Shown here: positions 48,525 through 61,749 of the stretch, one piece after another
How positions within the stretch are numbered: the stretch's first letter is position 1
Layout: the number at the start of each line of letters is the position of its first letter
Source of the DNA: Capitulum mitella
Taxonomy: Eukaryota; Arthropoda; Thecostraca; Pollicipedomorpha; Pollicipedidae
NCBI GenBank assembly: GCA_030062745.1
Contig: CP099841.1
Coordinates: 20,091,398-20,155,397, forward strand
Length of the DNA: 64,000 nucleotides
Direction of reading: 5' to 3'
Made by a program: the position numbers and the translations under genes
Notes under the pieces: generated by a model
Databases searched by the model: none
What the model saw: only the letters and a program-made list of their open reading frames with translations
Told to the model about the DNA's origin: nothing

Positions 48525-48549
48525 TTTAACATGTGCACAAGGAAGGTAG
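48360..48549. repeat. CA/AT microsatellite with duplicated module, copy B
   Basis: A shorter CA run is followed by two copies of a module made of an AT run plus cagtttaacatgtgcacaag and gaaggta. Copy A has one module (3766-3838). The duplication probably arose by slippage or unequal exchange between AT runs. Confidence 0.9.
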
Positions 48550-51500
48550 CTAGCAACACAAATGGAGTTGATTGCTAGATTTTTGGGGGGTGGTGCCAAG
48601 GCAACCGCAAAGTTTAATCTAGCACTCGTGAATGTGTCATCTTTCATCATAATGCAATCTATTGATTTTATATTTGCGTATTCTGACATGATTTGAGGAA
48701 ACGCAATGCATCATACTAAAAATGATATTCATTGGACTTCCGACGGTATTCTGGGAAGGCAGATCATACACTTTTATTGGTTTAGAGCAACATCGGAGCC
48801 AAGAAACCATAACCAAAGATGTTATCGGTATATTTATCTGCCTACATCTCTTTTTTTTTGCTCTTTCCCTCACAGTTTCTTTAATGGCTACTAAGATGCA
48901 TGCTATGTCGAAGACCTCAATGACGGCACAAAACGTTCGCATAACTCTTCTCGACAGCAAACTTTGTCTTTGGCGTCGCAAGATACCGACACATTTTACA
49001 AATGTGTCAGTATACCGACGCATGTTGCAAATGTAGCGCATAATGCCCAAGAAACGTGAAGCGGTGGTGAATATTAAGGAAGTTAGTTTCAGGCACGATA
49101 AGCAGTCTTAAACCCTGTGTCGGGCACCAGAATAAATCCTGCGACGAACAGTACCTGCGCGGTATAGATTTTTTCTAAGTTGCGCGTATTTCAAGCGATT
49201 ACAGATGTCTCCAAGGAATTTAATTACGCCCGTGTTTATCTCCGGTAGCTTTTCTACAAGTTAGCCGACCGCGGCCGAGAAATCCCTTACCTCTTGCATG
49301 GCTGCAAACCGAAAAGAAAACATGTCAAAAGAAGGGCTTTATCTAATCTCATCCCAGCTTCTGTCAAGGATTTTACACATCACAGAACTGCTAGTTCTTC
49401 ATTACAGCTGTTGAATAGGTGGTTTGAATAACATTTGTTATGTCCGGTGGTGCGGCAGTCCTTTCATCTTCTCTGCTTATCGCAGCTTCTAAACAGGAAC
49501 TATTAATAACCACAGTCCAAGGCCTCAAATGAAAGGACCTTGCCGAAATGCTCAATCATTCCGTAACAAGCAATAAAGATTTTTTGACGGAATTCAAATG
49601 CCTCCTTCCGATTGCTGGCTTGTGCGGTTGAAACAACTACATCCTTGTCCTAAAGCATAACCATGCAGAACTGAAAAACAGGAGTAAAAGCCACATACGC
49701 CACAGTGGAGTGCCCACTAAACGATAAGCAACAGCTTAATTTCATCTTCGAAAATCTTTCATTTGTAGGTATTCAAACGGGACTGCGTGGTTTGGAGGAG
49801 TTGGTGATTGAGGCACAAAGTATCCAACTGTGCTACATAAGGCCTTGGTCGATAGGTCGCCGAGACGCACGATTGATAAATACGAGAGAACTTCCTCTCA
49901 CGCATGTTGAATATTTTGAGCCTTTTTGCTTCGTGCGCAATGCAATGTAATGCAACGTAATCATGCAACCTAACGCACTCCCAATGCAATGAAATGACGT
50001 TTGTGTTGTTTCTTCTGGCTGAAATTCAAGGATTTCACTCAGGACAATGGCTTTGTGCCAAACGTACATGATGTACAGAAGACCCATGAAACAGCATTAA
50101 GGTCAGCCGGCAACCCAAAACGATTTTCAGATTCCGTAACCGCAAGGTCTCAGCAACGGGAAAAATGTAAATTTCCACGACGGCCCCACTCCTAAATCAC
50201 GAATCTGCAATGGCCAATCCCATCGATGCCAGGCTGTATGCAGCATGCGGTGCCGGGAGTATGCAGCTCGCTCGCGAGGCGGCCTGCTGGCGTGCATCCT
50301 CACCCGGAGCCCTTCGAATTCTCAGATGCGGTCATCGAAGTGCGGCTCTTCTGAGCGCATCCAAGGCCGCGGATTCTTCATGCCTTGCAAATCACTGTTT
50401 CGCGGCACGAGCGGCCCGGGTCAGCGGGTCACGCCAGCGGTACCCGCTTTGCAAGCGCCTCTAACAAATGGGCAGGCCAGTTGGGACGAACGTCGCAGGT
50501 GCCCCTTGCTGGCATTGCACGGGTCTGATGGCAGGAGGCTTAGTCATTTCGGAATGTACCCGGCAGATTTGTAATGGAGTGGGTGTTTCTTTTGCTACGC
50601 TGATAGCTAAACTGTGAATGGCTTGCGAATGGCCTCCATTAAGAGCTTCCGGAGTTAAATAATTTGTGGATGTGCTTTGCGGCTCAAAATGGTGAGAATA
50701 ATTAAAGTTAAAGCCTATAAAAATGTAAGCACGTGCCTCACTGCGCTGAGCATTTTAAAGGGATTTTAAATATAATGATGATACAATCAGTTTATCCCCC
50801 AAAGAAAAAAACGTCACGCACATTTAATGGGCCCCAGGATTTGTGTCGTATGTACACATGGAGGCTTTCACTCCCAGTTTAACCCGGGCCGTCATGGCGC
50901 TCTTGCCCGTACACGCCGTCATGGGACAGGGTGTCTGACCCCCCTTCCCCCACTGAAATCCAAACTAATGGCGATTGAGGACTGAAAGTAGCACCATCGG
51001 ATAGCCTCGTTTTCGGACGTTTGAAAACCACCCTGTTTGGTCAACGTCGCACCTTACATCTTCGGTCAGGTCAGGTTAAATGGAGGAATGTAATGGCTTA
51101 TGGGCTTTGGCGACCGTCACTTTTTTACCCGCTTGTAGGCTTTCAGCGTGTTAAGAACCTGAATATGGTTCAGTCATATACTAACTTCATAGGTATGTGA
51201 TACGACGCAAGATGAAAGACACCCAAAAATCATCGGGGGTCGGGTCAGGTCATGGTTCTCGCTAATGGTTATGCGCGTGGCGCGGCGGGACGGTGGCCAA
51301 CGGACTCAAATTTCAATATCTGAGAAAGTTACTGTCCGATGAAAAAAATAAACAAATAAATAAACAACAGTCGAATCGCTGATCACGTTTGGAGAGGTAC
51401 TGTGACTTTCAAAAACATAAGCTAGTCGCTCAAAAGATATTTTAAAAAAATAATTAAGAGGTCAAACTAACCCCTTTATAACGGGGTGCGTTGATTCCTT

Positions 51501-52483
51501 TATTTACGTGACGGGCTTTACAAAAGGGGTGCTACAAGGGTGGTGACTGATGGTGCTACAGGGGTGGTGACGGGCACCACCACCCCTGCAGGTAAGGTGC
51601 AGAAACTCCTGGTCGTACGTTTGTGCTTTACTCCTTTACCTACCAAATGCGGTGAACAAAAATGTCCTGCGAACAACACCCGATTATATTTGTTTTTGTA
51701 TCGTGGAGACGTCAACAGTGATAAAACACATCTCGCGGCCATTAAGACCATTAAGCCGAGTCAAAAACCCTAATATTAGAGTATAGGTATATTTTCCGGG
51801 CTTTTCTTACGTCATTCTGTAGTCGTGATTTAGTGGAATCTGACCTCATTATCACTACCATGATGCCTCTCCAATGACATTAAATGTTGCGATATTCGAA
51901 TAACAAGAGTTTCGATTTGAGATAAAAATAAACAAGGGCCATGACGAAATCGCCGTAATTTTCCATCGTCGTTTTTTTGGTTGCACAAGGAATATTGTGA
52001 CTGTTATTCTTGAGGATGCAAAACACAACATGTTGCGGCCTTCAACCTTAAAGAGCTTTGGCACACTCGAGTTTTCTTCTGATTGACGTCTTGTTTGTCG
52101 ATCTGTTCTGGTCTTTTTGATTTGACATGGTGGATTTATCAAATACATCGGCCTTCTTTTCAGCGTCACGAAAACAATGATGCTCTCGAAGGGCACTGGC
52201 AGAATTTGTGTATCAGACAGCAGGGGTGTCGATTTATATTTTTGGGGGGAAGGCCCTGGCCCACCCAGTCTTAATTTGGGCCCCTCCAATGTTGGTTTGG
52301 TCCCCCCAATATTTCATGCCGGTTTTAAAGGGGAATGAGTAATAATAACAAAAAGAACGGCCGCAGTAGATAAGAAATGGGCAGAAAGTAAAGGATAAAG
52401 TCTAAAGCGATGTATCTATCTTTCTCTCTGCAGAAAGTAAAGGATTTAGTCCAAAGCGATATATCTATCTTTTTTCTATCTTA

Positions 52484-52523
52484 TGCATATATATACATAT
52501 ATGCATATGTATAGATATGTGTG

Positions 52524-52568
<45 letters not shown>
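52484..52568. repeat. AT microsatellite, copy B
   Basis: Counterpart of 7783-7868, with GCATAT and ACATAT interruptions in the first half. Confidence 0.9.
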
Positions 52569-52571
<3 letters not shown>

Positions 52572-55500
52572 TACATGCTTGAGGATAAATGCATTTTTAT
52601 CCGATAAGTAATAAAAAACTTACTTATTTCCTTTGGTCAAAATAAAGTGGGCTAAATCCGTTGAGAAACCCACATTTGGAAGGAGGTCACGTTGTCGGGC
52701 AGGCGGCTCGGCCCACTCCCCCCAATCATTTACAGATATCGACATCCCTGTCAGGTTGCAAATATTTCACAAGTAGTTTGAGCCAGTGATGTGTTTTTGG
52801 ACGTCCCAGCTAGCACATTTTTGCAAATAGCTCGAACCCGTTTAAATCTTCTGAGAGCCTCAGCTGTGGCAAAATACGATGAAACGTCAACAATGTGAAG
52901 TATCCCTTTAAGTGAGGCAAATACTTATGCGGCCGTCGAGTATCAGTTTCGAGCTTGTGATGGTCGACGTTGAGTGTCATTGTGAAGACCATAGTGACTG
53001 GTTAAATTGGCAGACGCTTCTGGGACTTTCCGCAACTAAGGTCGAAAGGGAGTGCTGTGGTAGGCAAGGAGACCCGTGTTGCAAACTCAGGGATATTGAA
53101 GACAGTTTTACCTCGAGGATCAACAGATCCTTAGATTCGCGCGATTCAATTTGTTCCGATATTCTCTCCTTTTTTAGTGGTCTATCCAAAGCCTATTAAA
53201 GTGGGTGGCATCGGCATCAATGACCATGCCAAGCCAAGCTTGTTACGCGCACAATGGTCCTGCGACCCGTGTCCTTCTAAATATGAAATAATTTGCCCAG
53301 ACGTCAAGCCAGAAGGTCCCATGCAGTTCCAAATCACGGCCCGCCAGCAGCTGGCTGGTCTGTTCGGTCTCTGGCCAAACACCGCGGGCCGTTCTGGAGC
53401 TCGAACCCAATGCACCCCAAACGCCGCACTCCTTATGTACCACATCACGGCGGCAGGTAGATTTCAGACGTTAACTTCGGAACTTCAGATGTGTAGATGG
53501 TAACTCAACAAGACTGTAGTCGTCTTCAAAAACATAGGCAAGAAGGCGCGAAGGGTCTCTCTGACACTCCTGGCGTTTCTTGACTGCGCTACAGCGCAAT
53601 CAAGACATCGCTTTAAAATGTGTCGATTACAAGGACATCATAATGCAACAATTGGTTAAAAGCTCAACATTTTGCATGAATGCGCAGCCATACTTTTTAA
53701 TGTCGTTCATCCTCCTTAGGCCACAGAGACTCAACCGTAGCCACTAAGCGGTGAAGAGCGCCTGCCTAGGGCTCCTGCTGAAGAGCATTCAACATTGATT
53801 TCCTCCTCACCATAGTACGTAATGACTCAAAGTGAAATTTCATCAGGAATACTAGTGTAAAGACGTGTTTAGACGGATTTCCAAACTGGACAATTCAGAG
53901 CTCAACAGCGACTGGAAGGATGCATTAAAGAAAATGTGGCGGAAATGTCATTTCTTCCTTTGTATCGGCATTACTATGATTACAATGCAACAAAATACAG
54001 TACAATGTAGTACAGTGCAGTACAACGTAATACCACACAAATACCACGCGGTCGTGTCACACTCATAGTGCACGTAAAATCATTCGTTTCTTGAAATGGC
54101 GCGATGGGTAGGGGTCTGAGTCCATGCAACAACCTCTCCCTGGCACAAGTCGCAGTCCGTAACAGCACCCCATCAAACCATTCGGACCAGATCTAAATAA
54201 AATACGAGTAAAAGATACAGCATAATAAAACAACCACACTTGCGTTGTAAGGCACATTTGTTAAAAAAGGAGATCTTATCAGTGAGAAGCCAGGAAATGG
54301 CCGTGACTGAGCCCAACTGATCCCAGGTGTGGGTTGCACAAATCCGATTTGCATCCGTGGCACCCCGTTGGCCTTCTTTTAAGCTATGTCCAGCATGGGG
54401 GATTGGTGTGGAGTGAGCATGCATTATATTTATTCAGAGACAGTTCGTAAAATGTGATATATGCATTAGCTTACGACTTCACATTGGCGTGGCTTACGCT
54501 GCATTGACAATCTCCTTTTTCGAAATTGTAATTGTGTTATGCGGACACGTACACTAGAAGTCTGAAGGCGTTGGCTTGCGATTTTGGAACAAGGAATAAG
54601 CAAGGTGGGCCAGGGAAGATCCGGTTACGAAACCATAAGGATTACGATGTTATAGATGATACAATGAGTTTGGATCGTATCCCAGTCAGTATTTTCTTTT
54701 GGAATAATGCCTTTTTCGAGTTCGCGTGACCTTCATCCACACACTGATGCTACGAGATGGCGAAAGTGTGCGGTGTGTGATATTATGTCATGACAGGTGT
54801 GCGTAAATCCCCCATGCCTTCATGGCCTCATCAAGGGCCATGTAAATCACCCAAGGCTTCGTAAAAATCATCATGACTGGTGCTCAGGTGCTGGTAGGAC
54901 CAGAGCCGTTTTGAGGAAATCCGTTTCCATGCAACACCATGTGGTTTATGACATTGTCCAAATTGACATGTGGCCGCCGGCTTCCTTAGCTTTTGGACTC
55001 GTCCACCTATGCCATTGGCTGTTCAGCACTCATATTTTTGCAATGTTCCAAACACAGCGTCAAACTGCGCAACAAACGATTTGTGGGACTCGTTTAGCGA
55101 CTTTTTGGTGCAAACACCAGTGTTTGCAGGCATTTTATGGAGCTGATAGCTCCAACGTTAAAACATGCATTGTGCATTAGGCGGAGTGGTGAAAAAAGCT
55201 CTCAGATTAGAAGTGAAATTATCATGATAGTTTAGCTTCCTTTAGTTTATTTGGTCGTGGACAGGACAGCCCAATTACACGTGAAGACATTAAATAAGAA
55301 CGTGAACAACATACAACAACATATAACAACAACAACATACGCAAAATTCACAATGATAAACACCCGGCCAAATTGTGATATATAACGAAGGTTATCGATT
55401 CACATATAAAATGAGTCAATGCCACTTGGAATTGACCTGTAATGCCCATTTTTCATTCGCAATATCATGACATATTTATATCATGTTTTTGAAATTATGA

Positions 55501-56122
55501 AATCTGAATTTGGAGGTGGCCGTCTGTCGTTCCTTTAAGGGCCCTGTTTGCTATTTTTTCATGACCTCAAATCTGAACACGAATTTTTGTAAGTCTTTTG
55601 AAAGCATAATTTTCAGATTCTCCGTATGCTTCTTGATTATAGATGCGATTTATGTGATGTTATCCTGTACAATGAAACGGCTTCTCTACATTTCTGATAA
55701 ACATTATATGCATTTTTTTTTATTTCAAGATACCCAGTCGTAACGCCATCTATTGAACGGAAGAGCAATGCGCGCACCAAATGTAGTTTCGTGGCTACTG
55801 AGGCCTGCCCAGGGGCTCCACACGCGCTGAAATGGAACTATGGCAGCTTATCTCCATGGTTCGAAGTCGGTGAGGGGGGTAGCGTGCCCCACAAATCTTA
55901 CGGCATCAGCTTTACCCCCCTTTCCAACTAGTCTTACGGGATCAAATACCACCTGGTAAATGTTTCAGCTGATCCAAAAACGAAAGTTAGATTAAAGGAC
56001 TTGAAGTAAGCTAAACACGTAATTTATTGGATGGGAACTCTGTATTAAAAAAGGTTCTGAGCTAGCTTTATTTGTTTCGTACACATGAAAGCTATAACCA
56101 ATCATTTGGCACAGGCAATGAA

Positions 56123-57426
56123 CCCGCCCCCGACTGGAGGCTGGGCGGTTGGCTCTTAGGTTTTTCGACATTGCGAGAGAAGAAACAAACGCAGCGCCAC
56201 GAAACTTCGTGTACCTTTTTCTTAATAATTTTTACGTCTTGTATCCAATTGTTGACTTCCAATCAAATAAGACGTCTGACCTAGGTCGGGTGAAGTGAAC
56301 CTACGCTCAAAAACATTTAGTGCCCCGTAACTTTTTCGCAAAACATGATATCACAATAAAACTTTCAAGGATTAGAGGCTATGATAAATGCAACAAATAT
56401 GCTATCTCGGATTTTCGGGAATGTCCGCGTCATTGACCTAACATCAAGCCCGTTTTCAACATAAATCGTCATTTTTTCGAACATTGGCGGAACTTTTTAT
56501 AACAACTGAGTGAGGGGAGATCCAGACATACGTCAATGGGCATAGCTTCAATGACCGAACACCGATCTGAGGTCAGATCAGGAATAACTGTTATGATTCA
56601 AAATGCACTGCCATCAAAATCGGCGAGGAATGACTCAGGCCAGGTGGAAAATGGCAGAACTGGCTTCCACAGCTGTAAATAACACGTAGAACGTCAAATA
56701 GAACGTCAAAAAGTTCCAAAAATTGCAAATTTTGGAAATGAACAGACTGTCGAGAATGAAGCTCCACCAGTTGTGTAGACTGATAACTACTCAATTTTTC
56801 AACATTTAAGTAACGAGAAACCATCACGAGAACTATTAGGATCAAGAAACAACATTTTGAAAGCCATATTTTGCGAAAACAAAGGAACGATGAAATTAGT
56901 TCCCGTTGATTTCATTCCGCGTTCGTCTATGGCGCACATCTATGGTCTATCTATCGTCTATCATCTATCATCTATGTCATCTATCATCTCATGTCATCAT
57001 GTCATCTATGTCATCTATATCATCTATCGTCTATGGCAACGGTGCGAAAATCGCTGTGTCTTGAATTCAACGTTTACTCGAACATATGAAACAAATCAGA
57101 GAAATTAGACGTGCGTCGGCATCTGCAGGCTTTTACCTATTCGCTAGTGCCTTTATCTAGACTTTATTAGCCACAGCCCTTCAGATCCAGGCCGCTTCTC
57201 GGTCTCATGCAGGAGGCTATGAGAAAACATGTTTAGGACGTAAATGGCACACATATCCGGAACTAAAAATGAGACCAGTTCCGAGCTCTTCTCATTGCAA
57301 GCTTTCCAGCGGTGTGCTTATTTTTATTGTGCAACCAACCGTTCGTGAGCTGGAGGGGGAACAGTCACCGACCACCCCTTCCCCCTAGTCGGGCGTGCAT
57401 GGCGCCGACCGACAGTCAGGCGCAGG
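56123..57426 (-). mobile_element. Degenerate piggyBac-type element, copy B
   Basis: Counterpart of 11446-12746, nearly identical to it. It begins at CCCGCCCCCGACTGG after TGAA and ends at agg before CTAA. Confidence 0.6.
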
Positions 57427-57439
57427 CTAAAACTGGATG

Positions 57440-57925
57440 CGTTGAGGACCTTGGTAGCTTTGCTGTTCTGACAAATACGTCAGGAAAGAAAACGAGGAAA
57501 ATAAGACTGGTCTTTGAGCTGAAATTAGCAGAGAACGTAAAGAACAAGCCTTGGATCATGTGGCGCTGTATAAACTCAAAACTTAATGTACGATCATCAA
57601 TCGAAGACTTACAACGAGAGGAGGGATCCATGGCGAGGACAAAGCTGAAAAGGGCAGAAGAGCTAAGGAGGTTCTTTAGCTCAATATCCGCAGAAGAGAA
57701 CATACACCAGATCCTGATCTTGCAGACCTTTTTCATGGACATCATACCGCAAATGTCGAACTCATTGTAGTTGAGACTCTGAGAAGGTAAAAGAACTTGA
57801 AGACAAACAACTCTCCTGAACATGAGAGAGGGAGCAGAACAGCTGAGTTACCCATTTATTGCTCTCTGCAGACTATCAATGGAAAAGGGTGTATTCTTAG
57901 GTGACTGGAAAATTTTGTATGTCCG
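57440..57925 (+). pseudogene. LINE pre-RT fragment, copy B
   Basis: Counterpart of 12760-13245 with the same stop and frameshifts. One visible difference changes Tyr to Asn in the NSKL-x-VRSS segment. It ends near the TTAACCC junction at 57941. Confidence 0.7.
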
Positions 57926-58251
57926 ACACCTCAGCCATTTTTAACCCTATCCCCGGCAGGGGGCTGAACCCTCCCCCACCCCCACTCCGGCTTTTTGCTT
58001 AAGAATTCCAGGGTTTTTGACGCAGCTTCGTGACACTTGGCCAGTTTTCCTAACCATTCTTTCTACGTACTGTGAAAAAACCGTAGTTCTATTTTGCTCA
58101 GGGGCAAAACCAGGTAGCGTGTTTGGGAGGCACCTCAGGCTATCTTTGGCTCTGTTGAAGGTAAAAGGAAAATGGCTGCCAAAAATGGCGTTTTTAAGAT
58201 AGATCTTGAATCAGCCATACCATCTAACCCTCCGGAAATAGGGCTAGACGG

Positions 58252-58286
58252 TAAAACCATGCCAGGCACTGCCTGGCATGGTTTTA
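58252..58286. repeat. Perfect palindrome, copy B
   Basis: Identical to 13572-13606. Confidence 0.95.
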
Positions 58287-58732
58287 AACTCACCACCGTC
58301 TGGGGGTATCAAAAAGAGCACCCCCTCTTATCTAAGGATCTTACCGTCGCATTTGAACCGGTCTACCACCAATCGAAAACCCTGAGTCTTGCAATTCAGA
58401 AAATATTGTCTAAGCACTGGTCACGTGGCCGATGACGTCACATGCCACGCAAAACGCATAATACAGCGTTGGGAAAACTGCCAACGGTTCGCGCATCATA
58501 TCATCAGTAATACTGGTCTTAAAGCCTTCAACTGGGTGTCAAACGAAACGTCACGATCGTCCACATCGGAAGCATACCAAAATGTTAAAAAATGTCTGGT
58601 CAAGGTCAGCCTAGGTTGAATATTGGTCTTACTTTACATGTGAAAGATCGATACTTACTCGCACCCGTTTTGACCCACGTAGCAAAAAAAGGACGAAAGT
58701 GGAACCTTCTGGTAACCAGTTTTGCATGACCT

Positions 58733-58740
58733 GTTTTCAG
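58733..58740. other. Empty hAT target site (gttttcag)
   Basis: A single gttttcag with the same left flank (tttgcatgacct) and right flank (tccattcaagatc) as the occupied site in copy A. No footprint bases remain, which points to never having been occupied rather than to excision. Confidence 0.95.
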
Positions 58741-59532
58741 TCCATTCAAGATCATTCCAGGTCAGGTCAGATAAGGTGTATTCTTTCTGTGTTCTGTAGT
58801 CTTCCTGACAAGGAGCAATAATTACTCGCTGAGATTCTCAACTGCGTCAAGTACAGAACTGAAACCACATCTCGTGATAATGAAATCTGCTCTGTCTGCT
58901 CCTTATCGGGTGAAGGTCAAGCCAGGTCAGAACAGATAGTCATTTTCATCTTCCGACTAGGAACAATAACTGGTTTCTGCAGCTACTGAACGATCTTTCA
59001 CACACAGTGTTGTACTTTGTTTCCTTTTGACATAAACCTATGACGTGACTTGACATGACCTGACGTTGCATTTGGTGAACCTTGCTGAGATTTGCTTATC
59101 TGTCTTGAACGATGGGGGAGTCCTGCGCTAACCACTTCTATCTCCCACAATGCAAATCCGTTCAACTGTCATCATGCATGTGACCTAGCATGACCTCTAA
59201 TGTTGACGTGTGACAGTTGTATGTCCCTTTGGGGATAGTGCCTTATGTAAAACCAAATAATCCGTGCATTATATTCGCAAATATTTTCGAGAAAACGAAG
59301 CATGTTCACGCCACCGCCAGAACAGGCAAAAACATGCATGCAAGGGTGCACATATGACGTCATATCTCCAAGAATTACCTAGAATGGAAATGGTTTTGAT
59401 GCCAAAATATGTAAAAATGATTGATAAACAAGTATTGGAAGTTCATTGGGCTGGCTCTTGTGGTTCAGATGGATGGTATCATTTGCGAAAAACCGAGGGG
59501 GGTGCCCTATTTGATATTCCCCAGGCGGTGCC

Positions 59533-60825
59533 GGGCCAAGGAGGGAAATCGGCATGAAGCAGCAAACTACCGGCCAGTCTCCTAAACACCAGATGCCTGC
59601 AAGATGATGGAATCTGTGGTTTGAGACAAGCTTATAGACCACCTGATGACATCAGTGACCACCAACATGGCTTTGTTCAAAGACGGTCATGCCCCACTCA
59701 TCTTTTGACAGTGACGGACAGCTATACCAGTCTTAGATGGCGGGCAATCTCTGCGTACTTTGATTATGCGAAAGCATTCGACTCTGTCCCCCATGAGCGT
59801 TTGCTCCGCAAGTTGGCAGCATACAGAATTCAGGGTAAACTACTGACATGGATTCGAGGACTCGTTAATGAAAGACAACAAAGAGTTAAGTGAATGGGCA
59901 GGTATCCAAACGGAGCAGAAGTATAAATGGAGTCCCTCAGGACAGTGTACTAGGGCCAGTATTGTTCCTCGTTTATATCAACGATTTGGCAGATGTTCTC
60001 AGATCCTCGGTGGAAATCTTTGCTGATGATACGAAAGTCTTCAAAATGGTGGTGAACTTAAAGGACGCTCAAGAGCTCCAAGATGACGTCGACAACCGGC
60101 AAACATGGTCAGAACAGTGGCAGCTTCCCGTCAACGCCAAAAAATGCAAAGTAATACACATTGGAATTCAAAACATTATGTACAAGCGCAAAATGGATGG
60201 GAATGTACTGGACACCATGACCAGTGAAAGGGACCTTGGCATAATCATCAACAGTAAGCTGAAGTTCCACCTTGTAACAGTACCAAGTTGTAGCAAAAGC
60301 CTTCAGGGTGCTTGGCATGGTGAGATTCGTCGAGAACCCTGACAAGCAGACTGTTCCTCTTCTATTCAAGTCAGTTATCAGGCCCATTTTGGAGCATGGA
60401 AACTTTGTGTGGGTGACCAGGACTAAGTAGAGAGTGCTGCGTCGCACTACAAAGCTAGTTAGTACCATTCGAGAACTCCCATATGAAGAAAGGCTAAAGA
60501 GTTTGGACCTTGCTTTGACGCTGTGCTTCAGACGGCGCGGCGACAGCATCGTGGTCTTCCAGCTCCTAACAGGAAGACTCAGGATCCAGCGTGAACAGTT
60601 ATTCACCCTTGCAGAGGCTCGTGACACACGTGGTCATGGGCTGAAACTGTTGAAACCACCAGTCAATAAGCTGGTAAGGCAGCACAGTTTCCCAGTTCGC
60701 GTCATCAACGGTTGGAACAGCTCCCCGAATATGTCGTCAGCGCTTCATCAGTAAACTCTTTCAAGGACAGACTCGACAGATATTGGAGGGATTGGAAATA
60801 CGAAATCGGTACCCAAGAAGAATAA
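59533..60825 (+). pseudogene. LINE RT and C-terminus, copy B
   Basis: Counterpart of 18545-19837 with the same frameshifts near 59890 and 60273, the same TAG at 60427 and about ten point differences. FADDT and AFDSVPH are intact as motifs, but the protein is broken. Confidence 0.9.
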
Positions 60826-61293
60826 AAACAACGAGCTTTAGAGAGCGGGAGTCCACAGACTGTCCTTGCGGGCTACTTTTCCCGAATGCACTAAGCCCTA
60901 GGTCCTAAATCAAATTTAAGATTTCGGCGGAAAATACCCAAAAGTGCCCTCAAAGAAGAGCGGACCGTCGCCTCAAAATCCGAAAAAAGAAATCAGAAGA
61001 TATGTTAATCTACAATGATACAGCGTATCATAACTGAACTATTTATCTTGAAATGCTCGCAAAAACTTATTGCGTGTCCTGGCCTATTTCGTACCCTAAT
61101 ATAAACTATATTCGAACCAAAGGAAGAAGAAGGTAGTAATACATTTGTCTCAGCACGTGAGGGATGGTCCAACTCTGCTGATCAAATAGCATTCCGATAT
61201 TGCAAAGGGCAAAGTGCACATGAAATTCAAGCCCCAAATCTGTATTGTGATTCATGTCGAAATGAAAAGATAATTCCACTTCTCGGTGATTCA

Positions 61294-61295
<2 letters not shown>
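60826..61295. other. Short unannotated stretch, copy B
   Basis: Counterpart of 19838-20307; nothing recognised. Confidence 0.4.
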
Positions 61296-61365
<70 letters not shown>

Positions 61366-61401
61366 GAGAGAGATAGATGGATAGATAGGTATGTAGATAC
61401 G

Positions 61402-61433
<32 letters not shown>

Positions 61434-61434
61434 C

Positions 61435-61465
<31 letters not shown>

Positions 61466-61490
61466 GAGATAGACAGATAAATAGATGGAT
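61296..61490. repeat. (AT)n(GATA)n microsatellite, copy B
   Basis: Counterpart of 20308-20484 with a longer AT run. Confidence 0.95.
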
Positions 61491-61616
61491 AGGTAAATAC
61501 GTGTTGCAAAGCTTCCTATGATTTCCTGTCACATATTCCTCGCATATTTGTGTTTTTCGGACTCCTGACGGCCGAATCCAATGGTCTCAGAGATGGCATG
61601 TGTAGGTTGTCGAGCA

Positions 61617-61749
61617 CGGAAGTGGGTAGGAGGTAGTTCTGCCGCCGGACAGCTGCCCTTTACAACGAATTGCCATCTGAGCTGTTGGAGCTGCCAGTTT
61701 GGACCTCCAGTCGCCATCTGGTAAATCGCCTGCGTCGTGCGCCTGACTG
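61617..61749 (+). pseudogene. Possible LINE 3'-terminal fragment, copy B
   Basis: Counterpart of 20600-20732, with the same LYNELPSEL block and upstream TAG. Confidence 0.4.

Larger units (their letters stand above)
44705..56122. other. Copy B of 1-11445, no recognised gene
   Basis: Same content as the left part of copy A with a few percent divergence to about 54718. Small copy-specific indels are seen: about 15 bases missing near 51740, about 13 missing near 54075 and a 7-base gain near 47097. No gene is recognised here either. Confidence 0.6.
57941..59532. other. Sequence separating LINE halves, copy B, without hAT
   Basis: Counterpart of 13261-14052 plus 17753-18544. Because the hAT element is absent, this 1.6-kb stretch shows the older interrupting material intact. 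No transposase or matching terminal repeats are recognised. Confidence 0.6.
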
